DNA of 54,058 nt from DATLYF01 sp035575095 (GTDB lineage Bacteria > Pseudomonadota > Gammaproteobacteria > Competibacterales > Competibacteraceae): positions 1 through 54,058 of the forward strand of contig DATLYF010000009.1 of assembly GCA_035575095.1 (NCBI GenBank), in the 5' to 3' direction. Of the stretch, positions 7,711-16,012 are shown in pieces. Each line of letters opens with the position of its first letter. Within the stretch, counting starts at the first letter, position 1. The notes under the pieces were generated by a model. The model was not told the origin of the DNA. It saw nothing but the letters and a program-made list of their open reading frames with translations, and did not search any database. The translations under genes were made by a program, and so were the position numbers.

Positions 7711-9783
7711 TTGAATACCTCATCGTCCCTCTCGCACGCCACCATCGCCATCGCACCGACGGCGACGCCACGGCTGGGCATCGGCTTGCGCGGCAAGTCC
7801 CTGCTCGTCCTCGCCACGCTCTGCTGCCTTGCGCTGATCCTGGCCTACGGCATCGGCCATCACGCGGTGGAGGCCATCAAGCTCCACTACGGCACGGCCT
7901 ACGCGCGCACCCAGACCCTGCTCAACAAGCAGTACATCCTCTCGCCGCTGCTGCGCGAGCTGGCCCTGTCCCAGCGTCTGGCGGAGTCGGAGCTCACCCG
8001 CCAATGGCTGCTGGATCGGGACAACCCTGAAAAGAAGGCGCTGCTGTTTCGGGAGGCGGAACATTACCGGCAAGCCTTCGCCGACCGCTCCTATTTCATC
8101 ATCGACGCCGCCAGCGGCGGCTATTACTTCAACGATGCCCTCAAACCCTTGAGCAGCGAACCGCGCTACTTCCTGCGTCCCGACGTGAGCGAAGACCAGT
8201 GGTACTTCACCACCCTGAAGAGCGCGCCGGATTTCAACATCAACGTCAACGTCGACGTCAACCTCGGCCTCACCAAGATCTGGTTCAACATCATAGTCAA
8301 GGATGGTACGCGCCGCATCGGGCTGGCCGGCACCGGTCTCGACATCTCACCTTTCCTCAAGACCTTCATTAGCGGCACCGATCCCGGCGTGACCACGCTG
8401 ATCGTCAACCGCGATGGTATGATCCAGGCCCACCGCGATCCCCGTCTCATCGAATACTCGTCGCTGACCAAGACCCGCTCGGACAAGACCCTCTACCGCC
8501 TGCTGCAAGGAGCAGGGGATGCGGCCGCAGCCGGCGCCGCGCTAGGCCGCCTGGAACGCGGCGAGAGCGAAGTGGAGACGCTCGCCGTGCAGATGGACGG
8601 CAAACCGCAGATCCTGGCCGCCACTTTCCTGCCCGAGTTGGGCTGGCACGTGCTCACCGCCGTCGACCTCGACGCCGCCCGGGTCTTCGATGGTGCGACG
8701 TTCACCCCGCTGATGGTGGGGCTGCTGGCCATCCTGGCTCTGTTGGTGCTAGCGGTCAGCATCGGCGTCGATCGCCTGCTGCTGACGCCGCTGCTGCGCC
8801 TGACCGAAATGGCCCGCGCCGTGGCCCGCGGCGACTACCGCACAGCGCTGACCAGCGCCCGCCGCGACGAGATCGGCGAGCTGACCCGCGCCTTCGTCTC
8901 CATGACCCACCAGATCCGTTCCTATACCGAGGAGCTGGAGGAGAAGGTACGGGAGCGCACCCGCGAGCTCGAAGCCGCCAACGAGCGCATGGCGGCGGCC
9001 AACAAAAAGATCAACGACAGCATTCAGTACGCCAGCCTAATCCAGACCGCCATTCTGCCCCGAATGCAACTGGCGCGGGACCTGCCCGGCGAGCATTTCG
9101 TGCTGTGGCAGCCACGCGACGTCGTCGGTGGCGACTTCTACGTCTATCGTCAGGCCGAGCACGGCTGCCTGATCGGTGTCGTCGACTGCGCCGGCCACGG
9201 CGTGCCCGGCGCCTTCATGACCATGATCGCCCATGCCGCCCTGGACATCGCCATCGACGACGTCGGCCTGGACGATCCGGCGCGTCTGCTGGCGCGCACC
9301 GATGCCGCGGTCCGCATCATGCTGAACAGCCAGCAGGATGCGCATCTGGCCACCAGCATGGACATCGGACTGTGCCATGTCGATTTCCTGTCGCGCACGG
9401 TGACCTTCGCCGGGGCCAGGCTTTCACTGTACTGGTGCGATGGCCAGCAGGTGGTGGAGATCAAGGGCGAGCGGCGCGGCATCGGCGAGCGGCGTCAGGG
9501 TAGCTTCAGCAACCAGACCGTGGCCCTGGCCGCCGAGCGCACCTTCTATCTGACCACCGACGGCTTCCTCGACCAGGCCGGCGGCGACAAGGGCTTCAGC
9601 TTCGGCAACGGCCGCTTCCGCAACTTGCTACTGCGCCATGCCAGCCTGCCGCTGGCCGAGCAGCAGCGGGCCTTCACTGAGTGCCTTGCCGGGTACCGCG
9701 GCGACTATCCACAGCGCGACGACATCACGGTGCTGAGTTTCCGTTTCGCGCTACCCGTGCCGGCATCGACCACCGGCCCCTGA
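7711..9783 (+). CDS. siaA: SiaA-type PP2C phosphatase with periplasmic sensor
   Basis: The product has 690 residues. It has a transmembrane helix (about 30-50), a periplasmic double-Cache-like sensor, a second helix (about 333-357), HAMP (about 358-410), a short coiled coil, and a C-terminal SpoIIE/PP2C domain (about 465-685). The metal-binding motifs VVGGDFY and VDCAGHGVPGAFMT are intact. In Pseudomonas aeruginosa SiaA dephosphorylates SiaC so that SiaC can activate SiaD. I chose TTG at 7711 because GGAGGT lies six bases upstream and translation from there gives a short cytoplasmic leader before the first helix. The in-frame ATG at 7447 would read through the fbaB operator region. siaB follows after 21 bases. 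Confidence 0.85.
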   Translation: MNTSSSLSHATIAIAPTATPRLGIGLRGKSLLVLATLCCLALILAYGIGHHAVEAIKLHYGTAYARTQTLLNKQYILSPLLRELALSQRLAESELTRQWLLDRDNPEKKALLFREAEHYRQAFADRSYFIIDAASGGYYFNDALKPLSSEPRYFLRPDVSEDQWYFTTLKSAPDFNINVNVDVNLGLTKIWFNIIVKDGTRRIGLAGTGLDISPFLKTFISGTDPGVTTLIVNRDGMIQAHRDPRLIEYSSLTKTRSDKTLYRLLQGAGDAAAAGAALGRLERGESEVETLAVQMDGKPQILAATFLPELGWHVLTAVDLDAARVFDGATFTPLMVGLLAILALLVLAVSIGVDRLLLTPLLRLTEMARAVARGDYRTALTSARRDEIGELTRAFVSMTHQIRSYTEELEEKVRERTRELEAANERMAAANKKINDSIQYASLIQTAILPRMQLARDLPGEHFVLWQPRDVVGGDFYVYRQAEHGCLIGVVDCAGHGVPGAFMTMIAHAALDIAIDDVGLDDPARLLARTDAAVRIMLNSQQDAHLATSMDIGLCHVDFLSRTVTFAGARLSLYWCDGQQVVEIKGERRGIGERRQGSFSNQTVALAAERTFYLTTDGFLDQAGGDKGFSFGNGRFRNLLLRHASLPLAEQQRAFTECLAGYRGDYPQRDDITVLSFRFALPVPASTTGP

Positions 9784-9804
9784 GCCTGCCACTGAGGAGT
9801 CCGC

Positions 9805-10344
9805 ATGAAACAACTGGACGTCTTCTCGCTACGCGAGACTTTCTCTCGACAGCAGATCCTGCTGTGCTTCAACGGCCCGTTCTCGACCAGCATCATCGAG
9901 GAGATCGGTAAGGCCCTGAAGCACTACCTGCAGGGGCTGGAAGCCTCGGCCTCGGCGGTCATGGACGTGTTCTCGGTGTACATCGAAATGACCCAGAACG
10001 TCAGGCAATACGCCACCCTCAAGGGCTACACCGAGCAACTGGCGACGGCCACGGTGGTAATCTCCCGCGACACAAGCGGGCATTACGTCATCAGCGCCGG
10101 CAACCTCGTCGAGCCCGCCGATGGCGCGGCCCTGGTGGCGCGTATCGAGCACCTCGCCGGGCTGGACAAGGGCCAGCTCAAGGCCGCCTACAAAGAACAA
10201 CTGCGCAAGCCCCGCGAGCCGGGCGCCACCGGCGCCGGCCTGGGGCTGATCGACATGGCCCGTAAGGCCAGTGCACCGCTGGCCTGCTCACTGTGTGCGC
10301 TCAACGACGGGCAAGCCTTCTTCAGTCTGCGCGTGGTGATCTGA
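9805..10344 (+). CDS. siaB: SiaB-family serine/threonine kinase
   Basis: The protein has 179 residues and a GHKL-like ATPase fold. The N-box-like EMTQNVRQYA (about 62-71) and glycine loop GATGAGLGLIDMARKAS (about 143-159) are visible. In the characterised system SiaB phosphorylates a threonine on SiaC and so opposes SiaA. The neighbours are siaA 21 bases upstream and siaC 20 bases downstream, so one transcript is likely. The ribosome binding site GAGGAG precedes the ATG. It could be mistaken for an anti-sigma factor kinase, but the family N-terminus and the operon settle it. Confidence 0.85.
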   Translation: MKQLDVFSLRETFSRQQILLCFNGPFSTSIIEEIGKALKHYLQGLEASASAVMDVFSVYIEMTQNVRQYATLKGYTEQLATATVVISRDTSGHYVISAGNLVEPADGAALVARIEHLAGLDKGQLKAAYKEQLRKPREPGATGAGLGLIDMARKASAPLACSLCALNDGQAFFSLRVVI

Positions 10345-10364
10345 ACACCGTCATGGAGTCTGGA

Positions 10365-10748
10365 ATGATCGATCTCAACATCGCCGGCACGAGTTCCTCA
10401 CCCGCCATCGTCAGCCGCTGGGCGGAGGGCACTCTGGAAATGCGGGGCGACTCCTATCCGGAGAATTCCTTCGAGCTGTACCAGCCAGTCTTCGACTGGG
10501 TCAAGCGCTATCTGGAAACCGTAGAGCGGCCGCTGACCTTGAACCTCTATCTGCTCTATCTCAACACCAGTAGCATCAAGTCGCTGATGGACATCCTCGA
10601 TCTGCTGGAGCAGGCCCATGGGGAGGGGCGGCCGGTGGCGGTGAACTGGTACTACGACCAGGACAACGAACGGGTGGCGGAACTGGCCGAGGAGTTCAAG
10701 GAGGACTGCAGCTTCCCCTTTGCGATCATCGGCTACTCGCCGTGCTGA
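10365..10748 (+). CDS. siaC: SiaC switch protein (DUF1987)
   Basis: This 127-residue protein toggles between a phosphorylated form and a free form. The free form binds and activates the diguanylate cyclase SiaD. The stretch NLYLLYLNTSSIKSL is present, and counting from MIDLNIAG puts the Thr of LNTSS at residue 68. That is the residue reported as phosphorylated in Pseudomonas aeruginosa SiaC. I chose ATG 10365 over the in-frame ATG 10353 because GGAG then has proper spacing and the N-terminus matches the family. The stop lies 7 bases before the siaD start. Confidence 0.88.
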   Translation: MIDLNIAGTSSSPAIVSRWAEGTLEMRGDSYPENSFELYQPVFDWVKRYLETVERPLTLNLYLLYLNTSSIKSLMDILDLLEQAHGEGRPVAVNWYYDQDNERVAELAEEFKEDCSFPFAIIGYSPC

Positions 10749-10755
10749 CAGCGTA

Positions 10756-11538
10756 ATGCGTGACGACGAGCGCTTCGAAGCCTGGATTGCGGAACTGCTG
10801 GCCGCCCCGGAGCACCGCGACCACCCCTTGCACGAAGCGCTGGCCACGCTGTTTCAGCGCTACCAGGAGCAGGTGCATCAACTGGAGCGCGTCGCCCGCA
10901 TCAGCGACCGCTACCAAAGCCTGGAGCACGAGCGCAGCCGCTCCCTGGCCGAGCGCTACCGCCGCCAGTTGCGGCAACTGGAAAAGATCGCGCGCATCAG
11001 CGACCGCTACCAGACCATGTTGCGTGAGGTCAACCAGACATTGCGCGAACTGTCCATCCGCGATGCCCTGACCGGACTCTACAACCGCCGCTACATGCTG
11101 GAGCGGCTCAGCACCGAGGCTGCCCTGGTGCAGCGCCAGGGCACATCCTTCGGCCTGGCCATCTGCGACATCGATCATTTCAAGCGTATCAACGACCGCC
11201 ATGGTCACGACGCCGGCGATCAGGTCCTCGCCGAAATCGCCTGTTGCCTGCACGGCAGCCTGCGCGATTACGATGTCTGCGCCCGCTGGGGCGGCGAGGA
11301 GTTCCTGTTCCTGTTCCCTGAGACCGACAGCGCTGCGGCCCTGGCCATCATGGAACGTCTGCGCACGACGGTAGCGGAGTTGTGCCCGCTGATCGAGGGC
11401 AGCCCGCTGGCGCTGTCGATCAGCGCCGGCATCACCGAACACCGCGCCCAGGATGCCATCCGCGACAGCCTGCGGCGCGCCGACCACGCCCTCTACCAGG
11501 CCAAGCACAGCGGTCGCAACCGCTGCGTAGTGGCCTGA
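10756..11538 (+). CDS. siaD: SiaD-type diguanylate cyclase
   Basis: The protein has 260 residues. A helical stalk (about 20-95) precedes a GGDEF domain (about 100-258) that makes cyclic di-GMP from two GTP. The active-site motif is WGGEEF. The inhibitory RxxD site (RDYD) sits five residues upstream, so product inhibition should be intact. The substrate residues in DIDHFKRINDRHGHDAGD are also present. The stalk has two copies of a QLE-(R/K)-(V/I)-ARISDRYQ unit 32 residues apart, which suggests an internally duplicated coiled coil used for SiaC-dependent dimerisation. ATG 10756 is used. The gene is convergent with radA, with only 7 bases between stops. Confidence 0.88.
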   Translation: MRDDERFEAWIAELLAAPEHRDHPLHEALATLFQRYQEQVHQLERVARISDRYQSLEHERSRSLAERYRRQLRQLEKIARISDRYQTMLREVNQTLRELSIRDALTGLYNRRYMLERLSTEAALVQRQGTSFGLAICDIDHFKRINDRHGHDAGDQVLAEIACCLHGSLRDYDVCARWGGEEFLFLFPETDSAAALAIMERLRTTVAELCPLIEGSPLALSISAGITEHRAQDAIRDSLRRADHALYQAKHSGRNRCVVA

Positions 11539-11545
11539 ACGCGCC

Positions 11546-12916
11546 TCAGAACTGTTCCAGCACCTCGGCCAGCCGGGTCACGCCGCTCACCCGCATCTCC
11601 CCCACCACCCCACGCTTGGGCGCGTTGGCCTTGGGGATGACGGCGCGCTTGAAACCGTGCTTGGCCGCCTCGCGCAGCCGCTCCTCGCCGTTGGGCACCG
11701 GGCGGATCTCGCCGGCCAGGCCGACCTCGCCGAAGACGATGAGATCGGCAGGGATGGGTCGGTCACGGTAGCTGGACAGGGCCGCCAGCAGCACCGCCAG
11801 GTCGGCGGCGGTCTCGCCGATGCGCACCCCGCCTACGGCGTTGACGTAGACGTCCTGGTCATACATGGCGATGCCGCCGTGGCGATGCATGACGGCGAGC
11901 AGCATGGCCAGACGGTTCTGCTCCAGGCCCAGCGTCACCCGGCGCGGATTGCCGCCGTGGCACTCGTCCACCAAGGCTTGGATCTCCACCAGCAGCGGGC
12001 GCGTACCCTCGCGGGTGACCATGATCACGCTGCCGGCCACCGGCTGCTCGTGGCGGGAGAGGAAGATGGCCGAAGGGTTGCTGACCTCCTTCAGTCCCTT
12101 CTCGGTCATGGCGAACACGCCCAGCTCGTTGACCGGACCGAAGCGGTTCTTTACCGCTCGCATCACCCGGTAGCGGCTGCCCGACTCGCCCTCGAAGTAC
12201 AGCACCGTATCCACCATGTGCTCCAGCACCCGCGGGCCGGCGATGGCGCCCTCCTTGGTCACATGGCCTACCAGGAACAGGGCGGTGCCGCTGCGCTTGG
12301 CGAAGCGCACCAGCAATGCCGCGCTCTCGCGCAGCTGAGCCACCGCCCCAGGGGCAGATTGCAGCCGCTCGGTGAAGATGGTCTGGATGGAGTCGATCAC
12401 CATCACCCGCGGCCGCTCCTGCTCGGCCACAGCGATCATGCGCTCGACGCAGGTCTCGGCCAGCAGACGCAGGTGGGCGCGGTCCAGGCCCAGGCGCTGG
12501 GCACGCAGGCTGACCTGCTGCGGCGACTCCTCGCCGGTGACGTAGAGGCAGCGCTCGCGGGCGGCGAGGTGCGCCAGGGTCTGCAGCAGGATGGTGGACT
12601 TGCCGATGCCGGGGTCGCCACCGACCAGCACCACCGAGCCCGCCACCAGACCGCCGCCCAGTACCCGGTCCAGCTCGCCGATGCCGGTGACCAGCCGCAC
12701 CTGCTCGTCGGCGCCCACCTGGTCCAGGGTCTGTACCCGCGCCCCCTCCCCGGCAGTACCGGCGTAGCCGGTGAAACCGGCGCCCCGCGGGGCGGGCGCC
12801 GCCACCACGGTCTCCTCCAGAGAGTTCCAGGCGCCGCAGTCCGGGCACTGTCCCGACCACTTGGGCGACTGCGCGCCGCATTCGCGGCATACGTAGACAT
12901 TGCGCGCCTTGCTCAT
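11546..12916 (-). CDS. radA: DNA repair protein RadA (Sms)
   Basis: The product has 456 residues. It is a RecA-like, DnaB-like ATPase that drives branch migration of recombination intermediates. It has the N-terminal four-cysteine zinc finger (CRECGAQ...CPDCGAW), Walker A GGDPGIGKST (about 95-104), the RadA-specific KNRFG motif, and a C-terminal Lon-protease-like domain (VNAVGGVRIGETAADL, ADLIVFGEVGLAGEIRPV). It starts 15 bases after dnaB stops and is probably cotranscribed with it. No terminator is seen between it and the convergent siaD. Confidence 0.95.
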   Translation of the reverse strand: MSKARNVYVCRECGAQSPKWSGQCPDCGAWNSLEETVVAAPAPRGAGFTGYAGTAGEGARVQTLDQVGADEQVRLVTGIGELDRVLGGGLVAGSVVLVGGDPGIGKSTILLQTLAHLAARERCLYVTGEESPQQVSLRAQRLGLDRAHLRLLAETCVERMIAVAEQERPRVMVIDSIQTIFTERLQSAPGAVAQLRESAALLVRFAKRSGTALFLVGHVTKEGAIAGPRVLEHMVDTVLYFEGESGSRYRVMRAVKNRFGPVNELGVFAMTEKGLKEVSNPSAIFLSRHEQPVAGSVIMVTREGTRPLLVEIQALVDECHGGNPRRVTLGLEQNRLAMLLAVMHRHGGIAMYDQDVYVNAVGGVRIGETAADLAVLLAALSSYRDRPIPADLIVFGEVGLAGEIRPVPNGEERLREAAKHGFKRAVIPKANAPKRGVVGEMRVSGVTRLAEVLEQF

Positions 12917-12931
12917 CTAACCGCATTCCTG

Positions 12932-15310
12932 CTAGTAATCGCCGCCATCCGTGTAGCTCTCCGGCATGAAATTCTCGAAACGGGTGTACTTGCCAAGGAA
13001 GGTCAGCCGCACCGTGCCGATCGGGCCGTTACGCTGCTTGCCGATGATGATCTCGGCCACCCCCTTGTCCGGGCTGTCGGGGTCGTAGACCTCGTCGCGG
13101 TAGATGAAACAAATCAGGTCTGCATCCTGCTCGATCGCGCCAGATTCGCGCAGATCCGACATCACCGGCCGCTTGTTGGGGCGCTGCTCCAGACTGCGGT
13201 TGAGCTGGGACAGGGCGATCACCGGTACGTGCAGCTCCTTGGCCAGGGCCTTGAGCGAGCGCGAGATCTCGGAGATCTCGGTGGCGCGGTTCTCGGTGTT
13301 GCCGGGCACCCGCATCAGCTGCAGGTAGTCGACCAGCACCAGGGCCAGTTGGCCGTGCTCGCGGGCGAGCCGGCGGCAGCGCGCGCGCACCTCAGCCGGA
13401 CTGAGCCCGGCTGAGTCGTCGATGAACAGCTTGGTCTCGTTGAGGATGGAAACCGCCGAGGTCAGCCGCGGCCAGTCATCGTCCTCCAGCTTGCCGGTGC
13501 GGATGCGGTGCTGGTCGATGCGCCCGAGCGAGGACATCATGCGCATCGCCAGGTGCTCGCCGGGCATCTCCATGCTGAATACCGCCACCGGCTGCTGCAG
13601 CTTGATGGCCGCATGCTCGGCGATGTTCATGGCGAAGGTGGTGTTGTGCACCAGCATGTCTTCGGCGATGAAGTTATGGGTCTGCGGCACGGTCAGGTCG
13701 TAGACCTGTCGCCGGCCCAGATGCTCGATCGCCTCGATACGGTCCCAATAGAGATCGCTGCTCGCCACATGGGCCGCCTGCGCCTCGTGCAGACGCTCGG
13801 CGAGGCGCTCCAATGCCTGCTCCTGGCCCAGGATACCGATCTCGCGGATGAAGCCGAGCACATCCTCGGGGGCGCTGATATGCAGCTCGCTGCCGCCGGG
13901 TCCGACCGCGGCAGGCGCAGCGTGCCGCAGCGTGGCGTTGATGCCAAAGCGCAGCAGGAGATGCTGCACGTCCCGCGCCAGAGCCGTGCTGGCCGTGCGG
14001 TAGCCAATCCCGCATGGCGCGCCGGCCTGCGCGCAGACGCTAGCCCCGCAGGCAAACAGCCGGTTGAGGAAGAGTGCGAGCTGCTCGCGGACCAGCGCGA
14101 ATACCGTCGGCGGCAAAGACCCGACAGGGCCGTCTTGTTCCCGCAATGCCCGCACCGCCGACCCGACAGCGCGTCGCTCACCGCCGCCCCGCAACGCCGC
14201 TTCGCAATCGGCGCGCAGGCGCGGGTTGGCGTCGATGCGAGCCAGCGTCGGCCGATCGGCGCTGGCCACCTGATAGGCCAGCCGCTTGACCTGCTGCGCC
14301 GGCCAGCGCTCGCGGCCGAAATACGGCAGGCGCCGCGGCACGGCGATGCGGTCGCCGACCCGCAGCGCGGCCAGCGGACACCAACCGTCGAGCGCCAGGA
14401 AGGGATGGGTGAGCGTGGTGACGATCTCCCGGCCCAGCGCGGTGCGCACCCGGAATACCGGCTTGATGCCATCATCGACGAAATGGGATGCCTCGGCCTG
14501 CTGCAAGCGATGATCGCCATCCACCGTGACCAGCCGCCCGTCCTGCTGCCGTACCATTTCGTCGATGGTACGCAGCCGGCCAGTGGCAGGATCGAGGAGG
14601 CGACTGCCGCTGGCGATGCATTTCCCCATCGACGGTCTACCCGCGATGATGATCAGGTCCCCCGGCTGCAGGCCGGCGGTCATCTCGTCGAAATCGCGCC
14701 AGCCAGTGGGCACGCCGGTAATCGGATTATCGAGCTGGAACAGGGTATCGATGCGGTCCACCGCCTTGGTCAGCAGGTGGTTGATGCTCTGGAAACCCTG
14801 CTGCTGGCGCTTGCCCTGCTCGGCGATGGCGAACACATTCTTCTCGGCCAACTCCAGCAGCTCGGCGCTGTTGCGGCCTTCGGGGAAATAGGCGCTGCTG
14901 GCGATGTCGGTGCCGACGCGGATGAGCTGACGCAACACCGAGCGCTCGCGGACGATATCGGCATAGGCCCGGATGTTGGCGGCGCTGGGGGTGTCGCGGG
15001 CCAGGGTGGCGAGATAAGCCAGCCCGCCGGCTTCCTCCAGCTTGCCGTTGCTGTCCAGCCACTCGGACAGGGTGACCACGTCGAAGGGTTGGGCGCGCTC
15101 GGCCAGGCCGCGGATCGCCTGGAAGATCAGGCGATGGTCGGCACGGTAGAAATCCGTCTCGCCGATCCGGTCGGCGATCTGGTCCCAAGCGGCGTTGTCC
15201 AGCATCAGACCGCCCAGCACCGCCTGCTCGGCCTCGATGGAATGGGGCGGTACTTTGAGGGCGTCGGCGGCCGGGTCCTTGCGGTCCATAAAGCTGGCGA
15301 TGGGCTGCAT
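12932..15310 (-). CDS. dnaB: Replicative DNA helicase DnaB, interrupted by an intein
   Basis: The precursor has 792 residues. Removing the 326-residue intein (residues 231-556) leaves a 466-residue DnaB, the usual length. The N-terminal primase-binding domain begins PPHSIEAEQAVLGGLM. The RecA-like core has GDLIIIAGRPSMGK, then the intein, then TTFAMNIAEHAA, so the intein lies between the Lys and Thr of Walker A. Later motifs LVLVDYLQLM, VIALSQLNRSLEQRPNKRP and LRESGAIEQDADLI are intact. I chose ATG 15310 (MQPIASFMDRK) with GAGG before it. A candidate promoter is at 15377-15405. The helicase cannot bind ATP until the intein splices. Confidence 0.93.
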   Translation of the reverse strand: MQPIASFMDRKDPAADALKVPPHSIEAEQAVLGGLMLDNAAWDQIADRIGETDFYRADHRLIFQAIRGLAERAQPFDVVTLSEWLDSNGKLEEAGGLAYLATLARDTPSAANIRAYADIVRERSVLRQLIRVGTDIASSAYFPEGRNSAELLELAEKNVFAIAEQGKRQQQGFQSINHLLTKAVDRIDTLFQLDNPITGVPTGWRDFDEMTAGLQPGDLIIIAGRPSMGKCIASGSRLLDPATGRLRTIDEMVRQQDGRLVTVDGDHRLQQAEASHFVDDGIKPVFRVRTALGREIVTTLTHPFLALDGWCPLAALRVGDRIAVPRRLPYFGRERWPAQQVKRLAYQVASADRPTLARIDANPRLRADCEAALRGGGERRAVGSAVRALREQDGPVGSLPPTVFALVREQLALFLNRLFACGASVCAQAGAPCGIGYRTASTALARDVQHLLLRFGINATLRHAAPAAVGPGGSELHISAPEDVLGFIREIGILGQEQALERLAERLHEAQAAHVASSDLYWDRIEAIEHLGRRQVYDLTVPQTHNFIAEDMLVHNTTFAMNIAEHAAIKLQQPVAVFSMEMPGEHLAMRMMSSLGRIDQHRIRTGKLEDDDWPRLTSAVSILNETKLFIDDSAGLSPAEVRARCRRLAREHGQLALVLVDYLQLMRVPGNTENRATEISEISRSLKALAKELHVPVIALSQLNRSLEQRPNKRPVMSDLRESGAIEQDADLICFIYRDEVYDPDSPDKGVAEIIIGKQRNGPIGTVRLTFLGKYTRFENFMPESYTDGGDY
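13643..14620 (-). other. Intein within DnaB Walker A, degenerate LAGLIDADG endonuclease
   Basis: The 326-residue element starts at Cys1 (CIASGSRLLDPATG, block A) and has block B TLTHPFLAL with the TxxH motif. It ends RQVYDLTVPQTHNF...MLVHN with penultimate His and terminal Asn; the first C-extein residue is Thr. All residues needed for class 1 splicing are present. In the middle, the positions of the two LAGLIDADG helices read LAYQVASADRP (about 14250-14285) and FLNRLFACGASV (about 14030-14070). The acidic catalytic residue appears lost in both, so homing activity is probably gone. The neighbouring sequence VQHLLLRFGINATL still resembles DnaB-type intein endonucleases. Confidence 0.92.
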
Positions 15311-15343
15311 TCGGAACCTCTCGGCCTGAAGAAAGACACTCCA

Positions 15344-15360
15344 TCTGCCCGGCGGGCAGA
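15344..15360. repeat. Small hairpin in the dnaB leader
   Basis: TCTGCCC and GGGCAGA form perfect seven-base arms around GGC. It lies 34-50 bases before the dnaB start codon and after the candidate promoter, so it would be in the 5' leader RNA. Confidence 0.35.
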
Positions 15361-15376
15361 CATCCCTGATCGCGTT

Positions 15377-15405
15377 AGTGTAGGCGCTCGCTCGGACCCG
15401 GTAAA
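15377..15405 (-). promoter_or_regulatory. Candidate dnaB promoter
   Basis: On the minus strand TTTACC (15405-15400) is followed after 17 bases by TACACT (15382-15377). Each hexamer matches the sigma-70 consensus at four of six positions. An unusually AT-rich stretch at about 15427-15475 lies upstream of it and could act as an UP element. Confidence 0.4.
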
Positions 15406-15464
15406 TCGCCCGGCGGCACAAGCACAGAAAAATAAAAATTCAAATAAAACAATGTTATAAGCGC

Positions 15465-15494
15465 AACAAAAATGGCCGCCCGGAGGCGGCCATT
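15465..15494 (-). terminator. Terminator of the rpsF-rplI operon
   Basis: On the minus strand AATGGCCGCC / GGCGGCCATT forms a perfect 10-bp stem with loop TCCG, followed by TTTGTTG. It lies about 38 bases after the rplI stop and separates the ribosomal operon from dnaB. Confidence 0.8.
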
Positions 15495-15531
15495 GCAGCC
15501 CGAGGAGCCCCTGGCGGAGCCCGTCCCAGGC

Positions 15532-15978
15532 TTATTCCGCGACCACGTTGACGCGGATCTGGGTATCGACGTCGGCGTACAGGTGGATGTCCACGTCGTA
15601 CTCGCCCACCTGGCGGATGGGACCGCCGGCCATGCGCACTTCGTGCTTCTTCAGCTCGATACCGGCCGCCGACACCGCCTCGGCGATGTCGGCGGGACCG
15701 ACGGAGCCGAACAGACGGCCCTCGTTACCGGCCTTCACCGACAAGGTGACGATCAGCTCGGCCAGCTTCTCGGCGCGGGCCTGAGCAGTGGCCAAGGCCT
15801 CGGCGGCCTTACGCTCCAGCTCGGCACGGCGGGCCTCGAACTTGGCGATGTTGGCCGCCGTGGCCTCGGTGGCCTTGCCTTGAGGGATGAGGTAGTTACG
15901 GCCGTAGCCGGGCTTGACCTTGACGCGGTCACCGAGGTTGCCCAGGTTGGCGACTTTCTGCAGCAGGATGACTTCCAT
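15532..15978 (-). CDS. rplI: 50S ribosomal protein L9
   Basis: The 148-residue protein binds 23S rRNA near the L1 stalk. The N-terminal domain has MEVILLQKVANLGNLGDRVKVKPGYGRN-type sequence and the connecting helix runs through ARRAELERKAAEAL. The C-terminal domain includes GRLFGSVGPADIAEAV. Length matches E. coli L9 (149). ATG 15978 has GGAG upstream. It is the last gene of the rpsF operon and is followed by a strong terminator. Confidence 0.97.
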   Translation of the reverse strand: MEVILLQKVANLGNLGDRVKVKPGYGRNYLIPQGKATEATAANIAKFEARRAELERKAAEALATAQARAEKLAELIVTLSVKAGNEGRLFGSVGPADIAEAVSAAGIELKKHEVRMAGGPIRQVGEYDVDIHLYADVDTQIRVNVVAE

Positions 15979-16012
15979 CGTAGGACTCCAAAACGAACTC
16001 GAGAAACGGGGT

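Noticed and set aside
11657..15460. Long plus-strand open frames over radA and dnaB
   Set aside because: They are antisense shadows; the minus strand encodes complete RadA and DnaB with all motifs.
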